23,282 bases of DNA, from positions 1 to 23,282 of the forward strand of contig JAITPB010000043.1 in NCBI GenBank assembly GCA_031289625.1. Direction: 5' to 3'. Every line of letters begins with the position of its first letter. Positions within the stretch are counted from its first letter, which is position 1. The stretch comes from Clostridiales bacterium. GTDB taxonomy: Bacteria > Bacillota > Clostridia > Lachnospirales > WQUN01. Below are positions 7,124 to 14,833 of the stretch, piece by piece. The position numbers were made by a program, and so were the translations under genes. The notes beneath the pieces are model-generated. The model made no database searches, had not been told where the DNA came from, and saw only the letters and a list, made by a program, of their open reading frames with translations.

Positions 7124-8425
7124 TCATTTGCTTTGCCATTTTGAATAAGCGTACCGCGCCCACTTCAGGGAATACATCAGATTGAGCGGCAGCTCCCACA
7201 GCAAACGGGGCGGGGCGTGACAAGATCGCGTTAAGATACTTTTAAGCGAATAAAATCGCTGGTTGACGGCCCAAAACCCTTCGAGCAGCGTCTCTGGCGA
7301 CATATTTTTGGGTTGAAAGACCACATCCGCGCGCGAATTATATTTCGACCAATCGCGCGTCAAGATGCGCCCTTCACTTTCCAGCCTGTTAAAGAGCGGC
7401 GTCCCCGGATAAGGCGTGAGTATATTGAGCGTGGCGTTTTGGACGCCCGCCTCCTCCAGAAAGTCAGATGTCTCGTTAAATATGGCCGGCGTGTCGCTGT
7501 CAAAGCCGAATACAATGCCGGCCTGAAAACCGATTCCGTGCGCGTGAACGCGGCGGACGAGACGATAATACATGTCTGTTTGATTGAAAGCTTTGCCCGC
7601 GCTGTCGAGGCTCGCCTGTGAAATGGATTCCAAGCCAAAAAAAAGATGCTGGCATCCGCTGGCGGCTGCCAGTTCTAAAAATTCATCATCCAGGGCCGCC
7701 TGTATTGCGGCCTGGCTGCTCCACCATTTTCGCGCGGGGCGGATAGCTCGAAATAAATCCTTGGCGTAGTCCATATCCGCCGACAGATTATCATCCCAAA
7801 AGATGACGACCTTGCCGTGAAACGACGCGAACTCCGCGGCGACTTCTGCTATGGGCCTGCGGCGGAAAGAACGGCCATACAGGCGGGCGAGGGTGCAGAA
7901 CTCACAATGGTTTGGGCAGCCGCGTGTGGCGCAGAGGATCCCCGCAGCGTGATCGCGGCGGTGAAACAACTCTTTGTGCGACATGGGCAGGCCATTCAGC
8001 AGCGGCGGCTTTTCGCAGACATAACGGCCATGTAATGACGGAGAGCCTTGCTCAAAGTGGGCGAGAAAGCGCGGCAGCGTTTCCTCCGCTTCGCCCACAA
8101 AGACAGCGTCCGCGTGTTCCGCCGCTTCATCCGGCATGAGTGTGACATGAGGGCCGCCCATCAGGATAAAACAGTCCATCTGGCGGAAACGATCGGCGAT
8201 CTCGTAGGCGTGCGGCGCACTCGGCGTATGAAAAGTCAGCGCGACCAGATCGTAACGCCGTGAAAAATCGATCTGTTCACATTCTTCATCCACATGATCG
8301 ATCTCCCAGTTGGGCGGGAAATGCGCGGCCAGATAGGGCATGGTGCATTGCTGAAACCGAATGTAGCGCGTCCGTCTGATGCGAACCATATTGGGCGACG
8401 AAACGGTTATCAATAACGCTGTCAA
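7124..8425 (-). CDS. B12-binding-domain radical SAM protein
   Basis: A 433-residue radical SAM enzyme. The N-terminal half (about 1-145) looks like a cobalamin-binding domain: ALLITVSSPNMVRIRR, YDLVALTFHT, and GGPHVTLMPDEAAEHADAVFVGEAE. The [4Fe-4S] motif CPNHCEFC (Cys170, Cys174, Cys177) starts the SAM barrel, followed by FWDDNL, FFGLES and LTPYPGTPLF. The family includes methyltransferases and cyclases; the substrate is not evident. The likely start is a TTG at 8425, eight bases after AGGAGG; an upstream frame from a TTG at 8443 would place the ribosome binding site inside the gene. It is a single gene between the surface protein gene and the pap operon. Confidence 0.85.
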   Translation of the reverse strand: MTALLITVSSPNMVRIRRTRYIRFQQCTMPYLAAHFPPNWEIDHVDEECEQIDFSRRYDLVALTFHTPSAPHAYEIADRFRQMDCFILMGGPHVTLMPDEAAEHADAVFVGEAEETLPRFLAHFEQGSPSLHGRYVCEKPPLLNGLPMSHKELFHRRDHAAGILCATRGCPNHCEFCTLARLYGRSFRRRPIAEVAAEFASFHGKVVIFWDDNLSADMDYAKDLFRAIRPARKWWSSQAAIQAALDDEFLELAAASGCQHLFFGLESISQASLDSAGKAFNQTDMYYRLVRRVHAHGIGFQAGIVFGFDSDTPAIFNETSDFLEEAGVQNATLNILTPYPGTPLFNRLESEGRILTRDWSKYNSRADVVFQPKNMSPETLLEGFWAVNQRFYSLKSILTRSCHAPPRLLWELPLNLMYSLKWARYAYSKWQSK

Positions 8426-8448
8426 AACCAGCGCCTCCTTCAAAAAAA

Positions 8449-8483
8449 ATCAGCGGCGGGAGGTTAATCCCTCCGCCGCTGAT
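8449..8483 (-). terminator. Rho-independent terminator after the surface protein gene
   Basis: Arms ATCAGCGGCGG (8449-8459) and CCGCCGCTGAT (8473-8483) make an 11-base perfect stem, extended imperfectly inward, followed on the minus strand by eight T (8449-8442). It lies only about 20 bases before the start of the radical SAM gene, so that gene's transcript must begin close by or read through. Confidence 0.88.
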
Positions 8484-8484
8484 G

Positions 8485-8513
8485 ATTGTATCATGACTGT
8501 GTTTTGATTGCAT
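8485..8513 (-). promoter_or_regulatory. Possible extended -10 promoter for the radical SAM gene
   Basis: On the minus strand TGATACAAT (an extended -10 with TACAAT at 8490-8485) and a weak ATGCAA (8513-8508) 17 bases upstream. If used, transcription would begin at the terminator stem and the hairpin would sit in the 5' leader. The -35 match is poor, so this is only a candidate. Confidence 0.3.
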
Positions 8514-11272
8514 TATGACTGTCTTATTTCTACAGACCGCGTCAGCGCGTCCCAATTCACTTGCGCGCCGAAATTTTCTGAGATATATCGGATGGGGACA
8601 TAGGTTCTGTCATTTTTAATCACGGCTGTGCCCATGTCATTTGGGAGCGGCTGATCAATCTGAATGGTCAGCGCCGAGCCGTTCAGAATGACGGTGACTG
8701 TCCGGGTTTCCCCATCCCATTCCACGAGAGCGCCCAGCGCTTCTGAAACAAGGCGCAGCGGCGTCATGGTACGGTTGTCGTCTGATATATACGGAGCGGC
8801 GTCGCTGCTCATAGGAATGCCGTTCTTTTGATAAATTGTGCTGTCGAGTGAGAGATGGATAACGGCCTCATTCTTGTTCGTTGGAAGCGGTGGAATCGCC
8901 GTTGGCATAGGCATCGGCGTCGTTGCCGTTGTGCTTGTGCTTGTAGACGATGACGATGTCACAGTCTCCGTTGTCTGCGCCGGTCTATAATCAACCGACG
9001 GCGCGCTGCCCCCGCCTCCTGAATAATTCGGGAAATAAGGCTGAACCGCGGAGAGGCCCGGCGCAGCGGCGGATGTCTCTGTCTGCGTGGTTGTTGTCTG
9101 TGATGATGTTGTTGTCTGTGACGGTGTTGTTGCTTGTGAAGATGTTGTTGCTTGTGAAGATGTTGTGGTCTGTGAAGATGTTGTGGTCTGTGACGGTGTT
9201 GTGGTCTGTGATGATGTTGTTTTATGCGATGATGTTGTTGCTTGTGAGGCGGTTGTGGTTGTCTCCGTGCCTGTCGTCATTGCATCTGCCGTTGTCGCAT
9301 CTGTCGTTGCTGTATCTGTCGTTGTTGTATCTGTCGTTGTTGTATCTGTCGTTGTGATATCATCTGTCGATGCTGTATCTGTCGTTGTGATATCATCCGT
9401 CGATGATGTATCTGTTGTTGTAATCTCTGTCGATGATGTCTCTGTTGTCGCATCATCTGTCGATGTCGTATCTGTCGTTGTAATCTCTGTCGATGATGTC
9501 TCTGTCATCGCATCATCTGTCGATGTCGTATCTGTCGTTGTAATATCATCAGTCGATGCCGTACCTGTTGTCGCATCATCAGCCGATGCTGTATCTGTCG
9601 TCGCATCATCAGTCGATGCCGTATCTGTCGTCGCATCATCCGTCGATGCTGTATCTGTTGTTGTAATCTCTGTCGCTGTTATATCTGTCGTTGAAGTGGT
9701 TTCTGTTGTATCTGAGTCCTCCATGGTGGAGAGTCTTTTGAGCTGCGGGAAAAGAGAATCGGGGCGTATTTCCCAATCCTGATCAAAATCCCAGCCGAGA
9801 TCTTTATACGTGCTTGGCTCCTGCGCCTCTTCATTGGAAACGAGAAGGTTGGCATCGTCAGCAGCTCCGCCTGTAATGCCGTCTTTGGCTACGTTATCGG
9901 ATTTTGCGGAAGCGCCGCCGATGAGGGCGCTGTCCCCGGATAACCCGTCAATGGAATCGGATAAAACAAGACACTTGCGGATTGTGAGATCAGAGCCTCC
10001 CTCTACACCGCTTATGCCTCCCGCTGCTCCGGAAGCGGAAATGCTTCCGCTGACATAACAATTCTCGATCAAAACGGAAAGACTGGCGCCTCCGCTCATG
10101 AGCCCATCGCTTGCGCGTCCGTCGCTTGTGCCGTCGCCGCTTGTGCCGTCGTCGTCGTCTGTGCCGTCGCCGTTTGCGTTGCCGTCGTTTGTGCCGTCGC
10201 CGCTTGTGCCGTCGCCGCTTGTGCCGTCGTCGCCGCTTGTGCCGTCGTCGTCGTTTGTGCCGTCGCCGTTTGCGTTGCCATCGCTTGTGCCGTCGCCGCT
10301 TGTGCCGTCGTCGTGTGTGCCGTCGCCGTTTGTGCCGTCGCCACTTGTGCCGTCGCCGTTTGTGCCGTCGCCGTTTGTGCCGCCGTCGTTTGTGCCGTCG
10401 CCGTCGTTTGCGCCGTCGTCGCTTGCGCCGTTTTCAATCGCGCCGGATCCGCTGATTCCGCCGGCGGCGGACGCGGACTGAACTGTTCCCGCGTTAAAAC
10501 TGCGTTCGATGGAACCGTCGGCGCTGACGCCGGTAATGCCGCCCGCCGCCTCTTCGGCGGAAATATTTCCGCTGTTGTACGAATCCTGGACGCCGCCATA
10601 AAGCATACCGGTCAGGCCGCCCGCGCGCGGGGCGGATATGCCGCCGGTGTTATAGCAATAGCGCATATCGCCATATATCTGGCCCGCCATGCCCCCCGCG
10701 TAAAAACCGGCGGAAACAGATCCCGTGTTGTAGCAATTGGTGAGCGCGGAGGCAAGCGGATCGCTGCTGTCATAGATACCGGCTATCGCCCCGGCGCAGG
10801 CGTCCGCTTTGCCAGCCTGAATGTTTGTGTCTTCCATGCCGAGGTTTTGAATCACCGCGTTGTCGGCATAGCCGAACAGGCCATTCAAAACACGCGTGTC
10901 GTCCGTGATGGTCAGATGGCGTATTACATGCCCCTGTCCGTCAAAAGTTCCCGTAAACCTGCTTTCCACCGACTGCGTGGAATTATCGCCAATCGGTATC
11001 CATTCCCCGTATTCGGACAAATCAATGTCGTTCATCAGCACGTAGGAGCCGGAAAGGTTATCCCGCACACTGTTCAAATCATCCGCGCTGGAAATCGGAA
11101 TCGCTTCCGGATCCGGCTCTTCGATAGAGGCCAAAAAATCGCCTGTCGGGTCGGATTGTCCTAGTTTCGAAAAAGTAGAACCTCCCAGATACGCGAACAG
11201 CAGCAAAGAACCTGCGGCGATCAAAGAAACTGTCAGTATGATGCTCCATGTTTTTTTTGTTTGTCTTTTCAG
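8513..11272 (-). CDS. Large surface protein: GLUG repeats, low-complexity stalks, copper amine oxidase-type C-terminal domain
   Basis: A 919-residue predicted membrane-anchored surface protein. It opens with a basic stretch (KRQTKKTW) and a hydrophobic segment. Residues about 90-277 contain GLUG-type repeats such as NCYNTGSVSAG and YAGGMAGQI; residues 277-391 are a run of Gly-Asp-Gly-Thr-Asn/Ser; one more GLUG repeat follows with the usual LGWDFDQDWEI closing; residues 517-737 are Thr/Ser/Asp-rich and then Gln-Thr-Thr-rich; the last 120 are a copper amine oxidase N-terminal-like stalk domain (TPLRLVSEALGALVEWDGET). The in-frame start is best read as CTG 11272, eight bases after AAAGGGGGG; no ATG, GTG or TTG lies between the upstream stop and it. 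A TTG at 11224 would remove the basic stretch. Its function is probably adhesion or display. Confidence 0.8.
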   Translation of the reverse strand: MKRQTKKTWSIILTVSLIAAGSLLLFAYLGGSTFSKLGQSDPTGDFLASIEEPDPEAIPISSADDLNSVRDNLSGSYVLMNDIDLSEYGEWIPIGDNSTQSVESRFTGTFDGQGHVIRHLTITDDTRVLNGLFGYADNAVIQNLGMEDTNIQAGKADACAGAIAGIYDSSDPLASALTNCYNTGSVSAGFYAGGMAGQIYGDMRYCYNTGGISAPRAGGLTGMLYGGVQDSYNSGNISAEEAAGGITGVSADGSIERSFNAGTVQSASAAGGISGSGAIENGASDDGANDGDGTNDGGTNGDGTNGDGTSGDGTNGDGTHDDGTSGDGTSDGNANGDGTNDDDGTSGDDGTSGDGTSGDGTNDGNANGDGTDDDDGTSGDGTSDGRASDGLMSGGASLSVLIENCYVSGSISASGAAGGISGVEGGSDLTIRKCLVLSDSIDGLSGDSALIGGASAKSDNVAKDGITGGAADDANLLVSNEEAQEPSTYKDLGWDFDQDWEIRPDSLFPQLKRLSTMEDSDTTETTSTTDITATEITTTDTASTDDATTDTASTDDATTDTASADDATTGTASTDDITTTDTTSTDDAMTETSSTEITTTDTTSTDDATTETSSTEITTTDTSSTDDITTTDTASTDDITTTDTTTTDTTTTDTATTDATTADAMTTGTETTTTASQATTSSHKTTSSQTTTPSQTTTSSQTTTSSQATTSSQATTPSQTTTSSQTTTTQTETSAAAPGLSAVQPYFPNYSGGGGSAPSVDYRPAQTTETVTSSSSTSTSTTATTPMPMPTAIPPLPTNKNEAVIHLSLDSTIYQKNGIPMSSDAAPYISDDNRTMTPLRLVSEALGALVEWDGETRTVTVILNGSALTIQIDQPLPNDMGTAVIKNDRTYVPIRYISENFGAQVNWDALTRSVEIRQS
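9060..9720 (-). repeat. Thr/Ser/Asp-rich stalk repeats in the surface gene
   Basis: Imperfect tandem units encode TDTTSTDDA- and TSSTEITT-like repeats at 9280-9720 and QTTTSS-like repeats at 9080-9260. On the plus strand they read as recurring tctgtcgttgt and gatgttgttg units. Such Thr/Ser-rich segments are typical extended, often glycosylated stalks. Repeat number is likely to vary by slippage. Confidence 0.85.
10098..10440 (-). repeat. Asp/Gly/Thr/Asn pentapeptide repeats in the surface gene
   Basis: About twenty copies of a 15-base unit encode Gly-Asp-Gly-Thr-(Asn/Ser). On the plus strand this is gccgtcgccgcttgt and variants. The run is inserted between two GLUG repeats. The Asp/Asn spacing recalls calcium-binding repeat loops, but the units do not match a known Ca-binding consensus exactly. 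Long plus-strand open frames here are shadows. Confidence 0.85.
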
Positions 11273-11289
11273 TTGAAGCGCCCCCCTTT

Positions 11290-11318
11290 TAAATACATAA
11301 TTCGTTGTGTTTCAACAA
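11290..11318 (-). promoter_or_regulatory. Candidate promoter for the surface protein gene
   Basis: On the minus strand TTGTTG (11318-11313), 17 bases, then TATTTA (11295-11290). It is upstream of the AAAGGGGGG ribosome binding site but so close that the leader would be very short. It overlaps an inverted repeat at 11306-11338. Confidence 0.3.
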
Positions 11319-11338
11319 TTATTTTATCACGAAACACA
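11306..11338. repeat. Inverted repeat upstream of the surface protein gene
   Basis: TGTGTTTC (11306-11313) and GAAACACA (11331-11338) are perfect inverse copies separated by 17 bases. This could be an operator; there is no T-run to make it a convincing terminator for the GTPase operon that ends at 11400. Confidence 0.45.
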
Positions 11339-11399
11339 CGCGCGGGCTAGCGGTAAATAATGCATGGGAAAACGCCTCGCATTCAAAAACAAAAGGATT

Positions 11400-12446
11400 T
11401 TAGCGCCTCAAAAAATATATTACTAAAAAAGCGTCTAACACGGCGTGTAAGATCAGCAAGGCCGTCAGCAGACGCACAAGAAAGTTTCGCCTAAATGCTT
11501 TGCGGAATGATAGCGGGGGAGAGCCCCGGCCTCTGGCGAGTTTAACGGCAAAGCGGTTGGCCGCCAATACCGTCAGCGGAGAACGCCCGGGCAATCGCCC
11601 GGATGATCGTCCGGACAATCGTCCGGACAATTGCCCGGGAAATTCTTTGGGCGTCTCTGCCATATGATTGAGGGGAAACCGCCGCTCTTCTCCGGCGGTC
11701 AACGGCTGATTTTCCCGCAGATGTTTCGCCAGGATCGCGTACAAAGGCGGCGCGCCATTTTTTTCGCCGTTTGCTTTTGGGCCGCCGGGAGAATCGTCAA
11801 TGTACAGGATGGCGTTTCGCATATTGTCCCGATAAGGGAAGCGAATCGTAATTTTGGCGCTGATCTGCGGAAAAGCGGACGTATGAAAACCGCGCGCCCG
11901 TCTCAAGATCTCCAAGGGCAGGACGGCGAAAAGCCGCGCCAGAATCATCCGGGCTAAAGTTTCCGCTTCCGCTGTCGTCCGGCGGAAACGCCAGTTGCTG
12001 ATAAATCCCAAAAGCATAGCCTCCGCCATGGCTTCCCAGTTTAATGCCGGCAGAGGGAGCGGCGGAGGCGGGCACTCCGTCAGAGGGCATACGGAAAGAT
12101 CGGGCAGTACAGCGGGAACATCGGTTAGATTTTCATAAAAAGCGATGCGCCGGATCAAATCCGGCGCTTGCGATTTAAAAAGCGTGAAAGCTTCCTCGTC
12201 CAAAATCAGATTGTGCTGCACATAAGCGGTGCGATCTGGCACGGGAAAAGAAGCAGCCTGGCCGAGGACAAACAGAGAGCCTTCCGGCAGCGGGAAATAG
12301 ACAAAACCCTTATCCCCCAAAACGTCTGTTTCATGAAAGCGGCTGATTTCTTCCAACTGTCCCTGATAGGCGGACAGTTCCGGAGAGATCCGCACAGTGC
12401 GCGCGCCGTTATGATTGGTAAACACATGCTGGAAAATGAGCGCCAT
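11400..12446 (-). CDS. Tail-anchored protein, possibly GTPase-associated (GAP1-like)
   Basis: A 348-residue protein I cannot place firmly. The N-terminal part (FQHVFTNHNGARTVRISPEL, later RTAYVQHNLILDEEAF) recalls, by eye, the N-terminal domain of GTPase-associated protein 1 (GAP1), which by comparative genomics accompanies bacterial double-GTPases; that is an inference. The middle holds a helical region with YRDNMRNAILYIDD. Residues about 268-290 are a tetrapeptide repeat, Leu/Ser-Ser/Pro-Gly-Arg. A single hydrophobic segment at the C-terminus (about 323-345, ending IYFLRR) would anchor it in the membrane. Start ATG 12446 lies three bases after the GTPase stop, with GAGAGGCGG upstream, so the two are cotranscribed and probably work together. 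Confidence 0.65.
   Translation of the reverse strand: MALIFQHVFTNHNGARTVRISPELSAYQGQLEEISRFHETDVLGDKGFVYFPLPEGSLFVLGQAASFPVPDRTAYVQHNLILDEEAFTLFKSQAPDLIRRIAFYENLTDVPAVLPDLSVCPLTECPPPPLPLPALNWEAMAEAMLLGFISNWRFRRTTAEAETLARMILARLFAVLPLEILRRARGFHTSAFPQISAKITIRFPYRDNMRNAILYIDDSPGGPKANGEKNGAPPLYAILAKHLRENQPLTAGEERRFPLNHMAETPKEFPGQLSGRLSGRSSGRLPGRSPLTVLAANRFAVKLARGRGSPPLSFRKAFRRNFLVRLLTALLILHAVLDAFLVIYFLRR
11584..11643 (-). repeat. Five tandem 12-base units coding Ser-Gly-Arg-Leu-type repeats
   Basis: Five consecutive 12-base units (cgcccgggcaat, cgcccggatgat, cgtccggacaat twice, tgcccgggaaat on the plus strand) code for the tetrapeptide repeat just before the membrane anchor of the tail-anchored protein. 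The two central copies are identical, suggesting recent slippage. They give a positively charged, flexible linker. Confidence 0.9.
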
Positions 12447-12449
12447 AGT

Positions 12450-14156
12450 TCAGCCGCCTCTCGCTGAATCCGCCGCGACGCCGATGAACTTGTCCAGCCA
12501 GCCGGGCTTCCGGCTGGAAACGGCGGAGTCGCGGCTCGCCGCCAAATCATCCAGCATACCGGAGGGGTTGATCGCTTTGATGATCCACAGGATCAACGGC
12601 AGACAGGATTTTGTGCCGGTATTATCAAAGGGAATCAAAGCCCGGATGTCCAATATGCTCTGCGCGATTTGCGCCCGGATTTCTCGGCCATGGGAATCTT
12701 CGGGGTTCAGCCGGGCGGCCTCGGCCTCCAGCTTTTGCAGTTTTTGAACGGCGTCATGATATTGCGCTTGATTCTCCGCCGCTTTTACTTTGTCAAACAA
12801 ATCCAATTGAAGACTTCCATTTGCGATCAGAAAACAGGGAATCTCGGAGGGGCTGTTTTTCAAAAAAGCGTGCGTCAGCCATTTCAAGCTAAAATTGTCC
12901 TCGCTTTCCATAAAACTTTGGCCGCGCAGGATGACTTCGCTCCAGTCCCGCCATAAATCCTGTTCGTCCGCTTCCGCGCAATCGGCGGCAAAAACAGGAT
13001 CACTGTCCACAAAGAGCAAATCCTCTTGCGGATACCGGCCTGTGTAAAAGCGAAAAGTTTGATGGAAGAACTCAATAAAATCCAGTTTGGTGTACACCAC
13101 TGCCACGATCGCCTTTTGCCGGATGTCCCCGCGTATATGTTCCAGCCCTTCGCAAAGGGTCTGCACCGTGGTGGGAAAGGCGTTTTTGGGCCGGAGATAT
13201 TTATGGCCGCTTTTAGATTTCTGGATCAGCGCCGTGAGTTCGGGGGCGAAATAATAAGGGTATGCGCTGGGGGCGTTTGCGCCGCCGCTATCTAGAAGAA
13301 GGGCGATCTTTTCCGCGAACCCTTGAGAGCGCGTGGGATCGCTGAAAAGCAACAGAATGTTGGATTGAACCACTTTCGCGATCAATTCCATCCGCTTTTC
13401 CTCATTCGTTTCTTCCAGCATTCTCTCTCCCGGCGTGTCCTGCAAAACCAGACACGTTTCCCGCTTCTCGCCGGTTTTGGATGTCCATGCGAGAACAAAG
13501 GAATACATGTCGTCCTCATTGTCCATGAGATCCGGCGTGGCCGGCATCTGTCCTTTCTCATCTAGGTTGTCTTGCTGGTTCTGATTCAGTTTGTCCGGCA
13601 GCATGACGAAGCCGCAGCGGTGAAACGCGTTCTCCGCGCATTTTCGGGCAACCGCGTTGGCGAACTGCGTTTTTCCGATGTTGCGTATGCCGAAAACTGA
13701 CGCCACGTAAATGTCCATTTCACCGGTGTGCTTGTTCAGCGGTTTGTGACAGTGCGGGCATATTCTCGTATCGTAAACCAGCGTTCTTTTTACGCCGCTT
13801 TCATCCAGGTAAGAGAGGCAGAGGTCGGAGAGAATGTCGCTTTTGTCCCGCTCCAGCGGGGCGAGAGGCATGTCTTCGGCAGATGTTACATAGAGGGCCT
13901 TTTTCGCGCTGGCCGCTGGCGGCCCAAATATGTAAGTAAAATACGGCATCTTGCCTTCTGAAGCTGTGTCGCTTCGTTCTCTTTCGATGGCGGCCGCGGT
14001 GTCGGGATATTTTTCCCGGCGCGCAAGCACGTATGCGATCAGGCGCGTTACTTCTTGAGAGGATGTCTCTCCAGGGCGTATCCGCAGCATGGGCCGCACG
14101 ATGGTTTTGCGGCAGAATAGGCATCCATGCGTTCCTTTGTGAAAAATGGGCTCCAT
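12450..14156 (-). CDS. Zinc-ribbon GTPase (double-GTPase 2-like)
   Basis: A 568-residue predicted GTPase. A split zinc ribbon is formed by Cys12/Cys15 (CLFC) and Cys133/Cys136 (CPHC), with a 115-residue insert between. The P-loop GIRNIGKT is at 156-163, the G3 motif DTPG at 240-243 and the G4 motif TKLD at 356-359, so GTP binding is well supported. A zinc ribbon directly before the P-loop and a late LILWIIKAI helix fit the family called double-GTPase 2 in studies of predicted bacterial conflict systems. Start ATG 14156 has AAGGAG nine bases upstream; the open frame continues to 14369 only because it overlaps the Lys-rich end of the previous gene. It is one base after that gene's stop and three before the next gene. 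Confidence 0.8.
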   Translation of the reverse strand: MEPIFHKGTHGCLFCRKTIVRPMLRIRPGETSSQEVTRLIAYVLARREKYPDTAAAIERERSDTASEGKMPYFTYIFGPPAASAKKALYVTSAEDMPLAPLERDKSDILSDLCLSYLDESGVKRTLVYDTRICPHCHKPLNKHTGEMDIYVASVFGIRNIGKTQFANAVARKCAENAFHRCGFVMLPDKLNQNQQDNLDEKGQMPATPDLMDNEDDMYSFVLAWTSKTGEKRETCLVLQDTPGERMLEETNEEKRMELIAKVVQSNILLLFSDPTRSQGFAEKIALLLDSGGANAPSAYPYYFAPELTALIQKSKSGHKYLRPKNAFPTTVQTLCEGLEHIRGDIRQKAIVAVVYTKLDFIEFFHQTFRFYTGRYPQEDLLFVDSDPVFAADCAEADEQDLWRDWSEVILRGQSFMESEDNFSLKWLTHAFLKNSPSEIPCFLIANGSLQLDLFDKVKAAENQAQYHDAVQKLQKLEAEAARLNPEDSHGREIRAQIAQSILDIRALIPFDNTGTKSCLPLILWIIKAINPSGMLDDLAASRDSAVSSRKPGWLDKFIGVAADSARGG

Positions 14157-14157
14157 C

Positions 14158-14823
14158 TCAGCCGTCTCCTTTGATATATCGAAATTGAATGCTGTATTCT
14201 TCTTTGATGTCCTTTTTTTTCGCGTCTTTTTCTGTGTTTTTTTCTGTGTCTTTCTCTTCGTCTTTTTCCGTGGCTTTTTCTTCTCCTTTCTCATCCGCGC
14301 TGCGGATGGTTTTGCGGATGGGGCGCATGGGTTCCCAGGCGCGCCACTCGTTTGAGTCTTGATTTGCACTTTCGTTCACCAGCAGCCGGCCCGTTTCCTG
14401 ATCCCGGCGCGTCAGCACATCGTCAAACTCGATATCCCTGGCCCATATTTTCCCCGCCTCAATGAGAAGCTGCCGCAGGTTTCGGATTTGCGCGCCTTCT
14501 GGGATGGTAATCATAAAAACTTTGTCCGCCTCGGGCGCGCCCGCCCAATTGACCATGACCTGCAAGCGTATGGCCGAGTCCATTCTCAGCTTTTTCGGCG
14601 TTTTTATCATGGCGCGTCCCGCCAGCGCCATGAGCGCGAGAATAATCACGCCCCCCGAAATCAAAGGAATGATCCCATACGTGCCGAGCGCCTTGATCAA
14701 AAATGGGAGATCTGTGTCCTCAAAAGGGTTTTGGTACAGTGACAGCAATATGCGCAGCTTGTCGGGATCTTCATAGATGGAATTGGAGATCTGGTTGAAC
14801 GTTTCATTGAATTTGTCCAGCAT
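14158..14823 (-). CDS. Single-pass membrane protein with possible beta-grasp domain and Lys/Glu-rich tail
   Basis: A 221-residue protein of no recognised family. A short N-terminal segment (1-46) precedes one membrane helix (about 47-70, GIIPLISGGVIILALMALAG). A compact part follows with LQVMVNW, then VFMITIPEGAQIRNLRQLLI and a helix, then RRDQETGRLLVNESA, a pattern of strands around one helix that could be a ubiquitin-like fold; this is speculative. Residues about 175-210 are almost pure Lys, Glu and Asp, then a last strand EYSIQFRYIKG. Start ATG 14823 has GAGGTG upstream. It begins ten bases after the kinase-like gene and ends one base before the GTPase, so it is a fixed member of this operon. 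Confidence 0.65.
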   Translation of the reverse strand: MLDKFNETFNQISNSIYEDPDKLRILLSLYQNPFEDTDLPFLIKALGTYGIIPLISGGVIILALMALAGRAMIKTPKKLRMDSAIRLQVMVNWAGAPEADKVFMITIPEGAQIRNLRQLLIEAGKIWARDIEFDDVLTRRDQETGRLLVNESANQDSNEWRAWEPMRPIRKTIRSADEKGEEKATEKDEEKDTEKNTEKDAKKKDIKEEYSIQFRYIKGDG

Positions 14824-14833
14824 ATGACACCTC

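Noticed and set aside
10098..10440. Repeat array that might be taken for CRISPR
   Set aside because: The unit is 15 bases without unique spacers, and it is in frame with the surface protein.
9087..10481. Long plus-strand frames rich in Val, Ser, Pro or Arg
   Set aside because: They are mirror images of the low-complexity repeat region of the surface protein, without a ribosome binding site or domain.
14157..14369. Lys-rich N-terminal extension of the GTPase (71 extra codons)
   Set aside because: It overlaps the tail of the preceding gene in another frame. ATG 14156 has a good ribosome binding site nine bases upstream and gives the zinc ribbon near the N-terminus.
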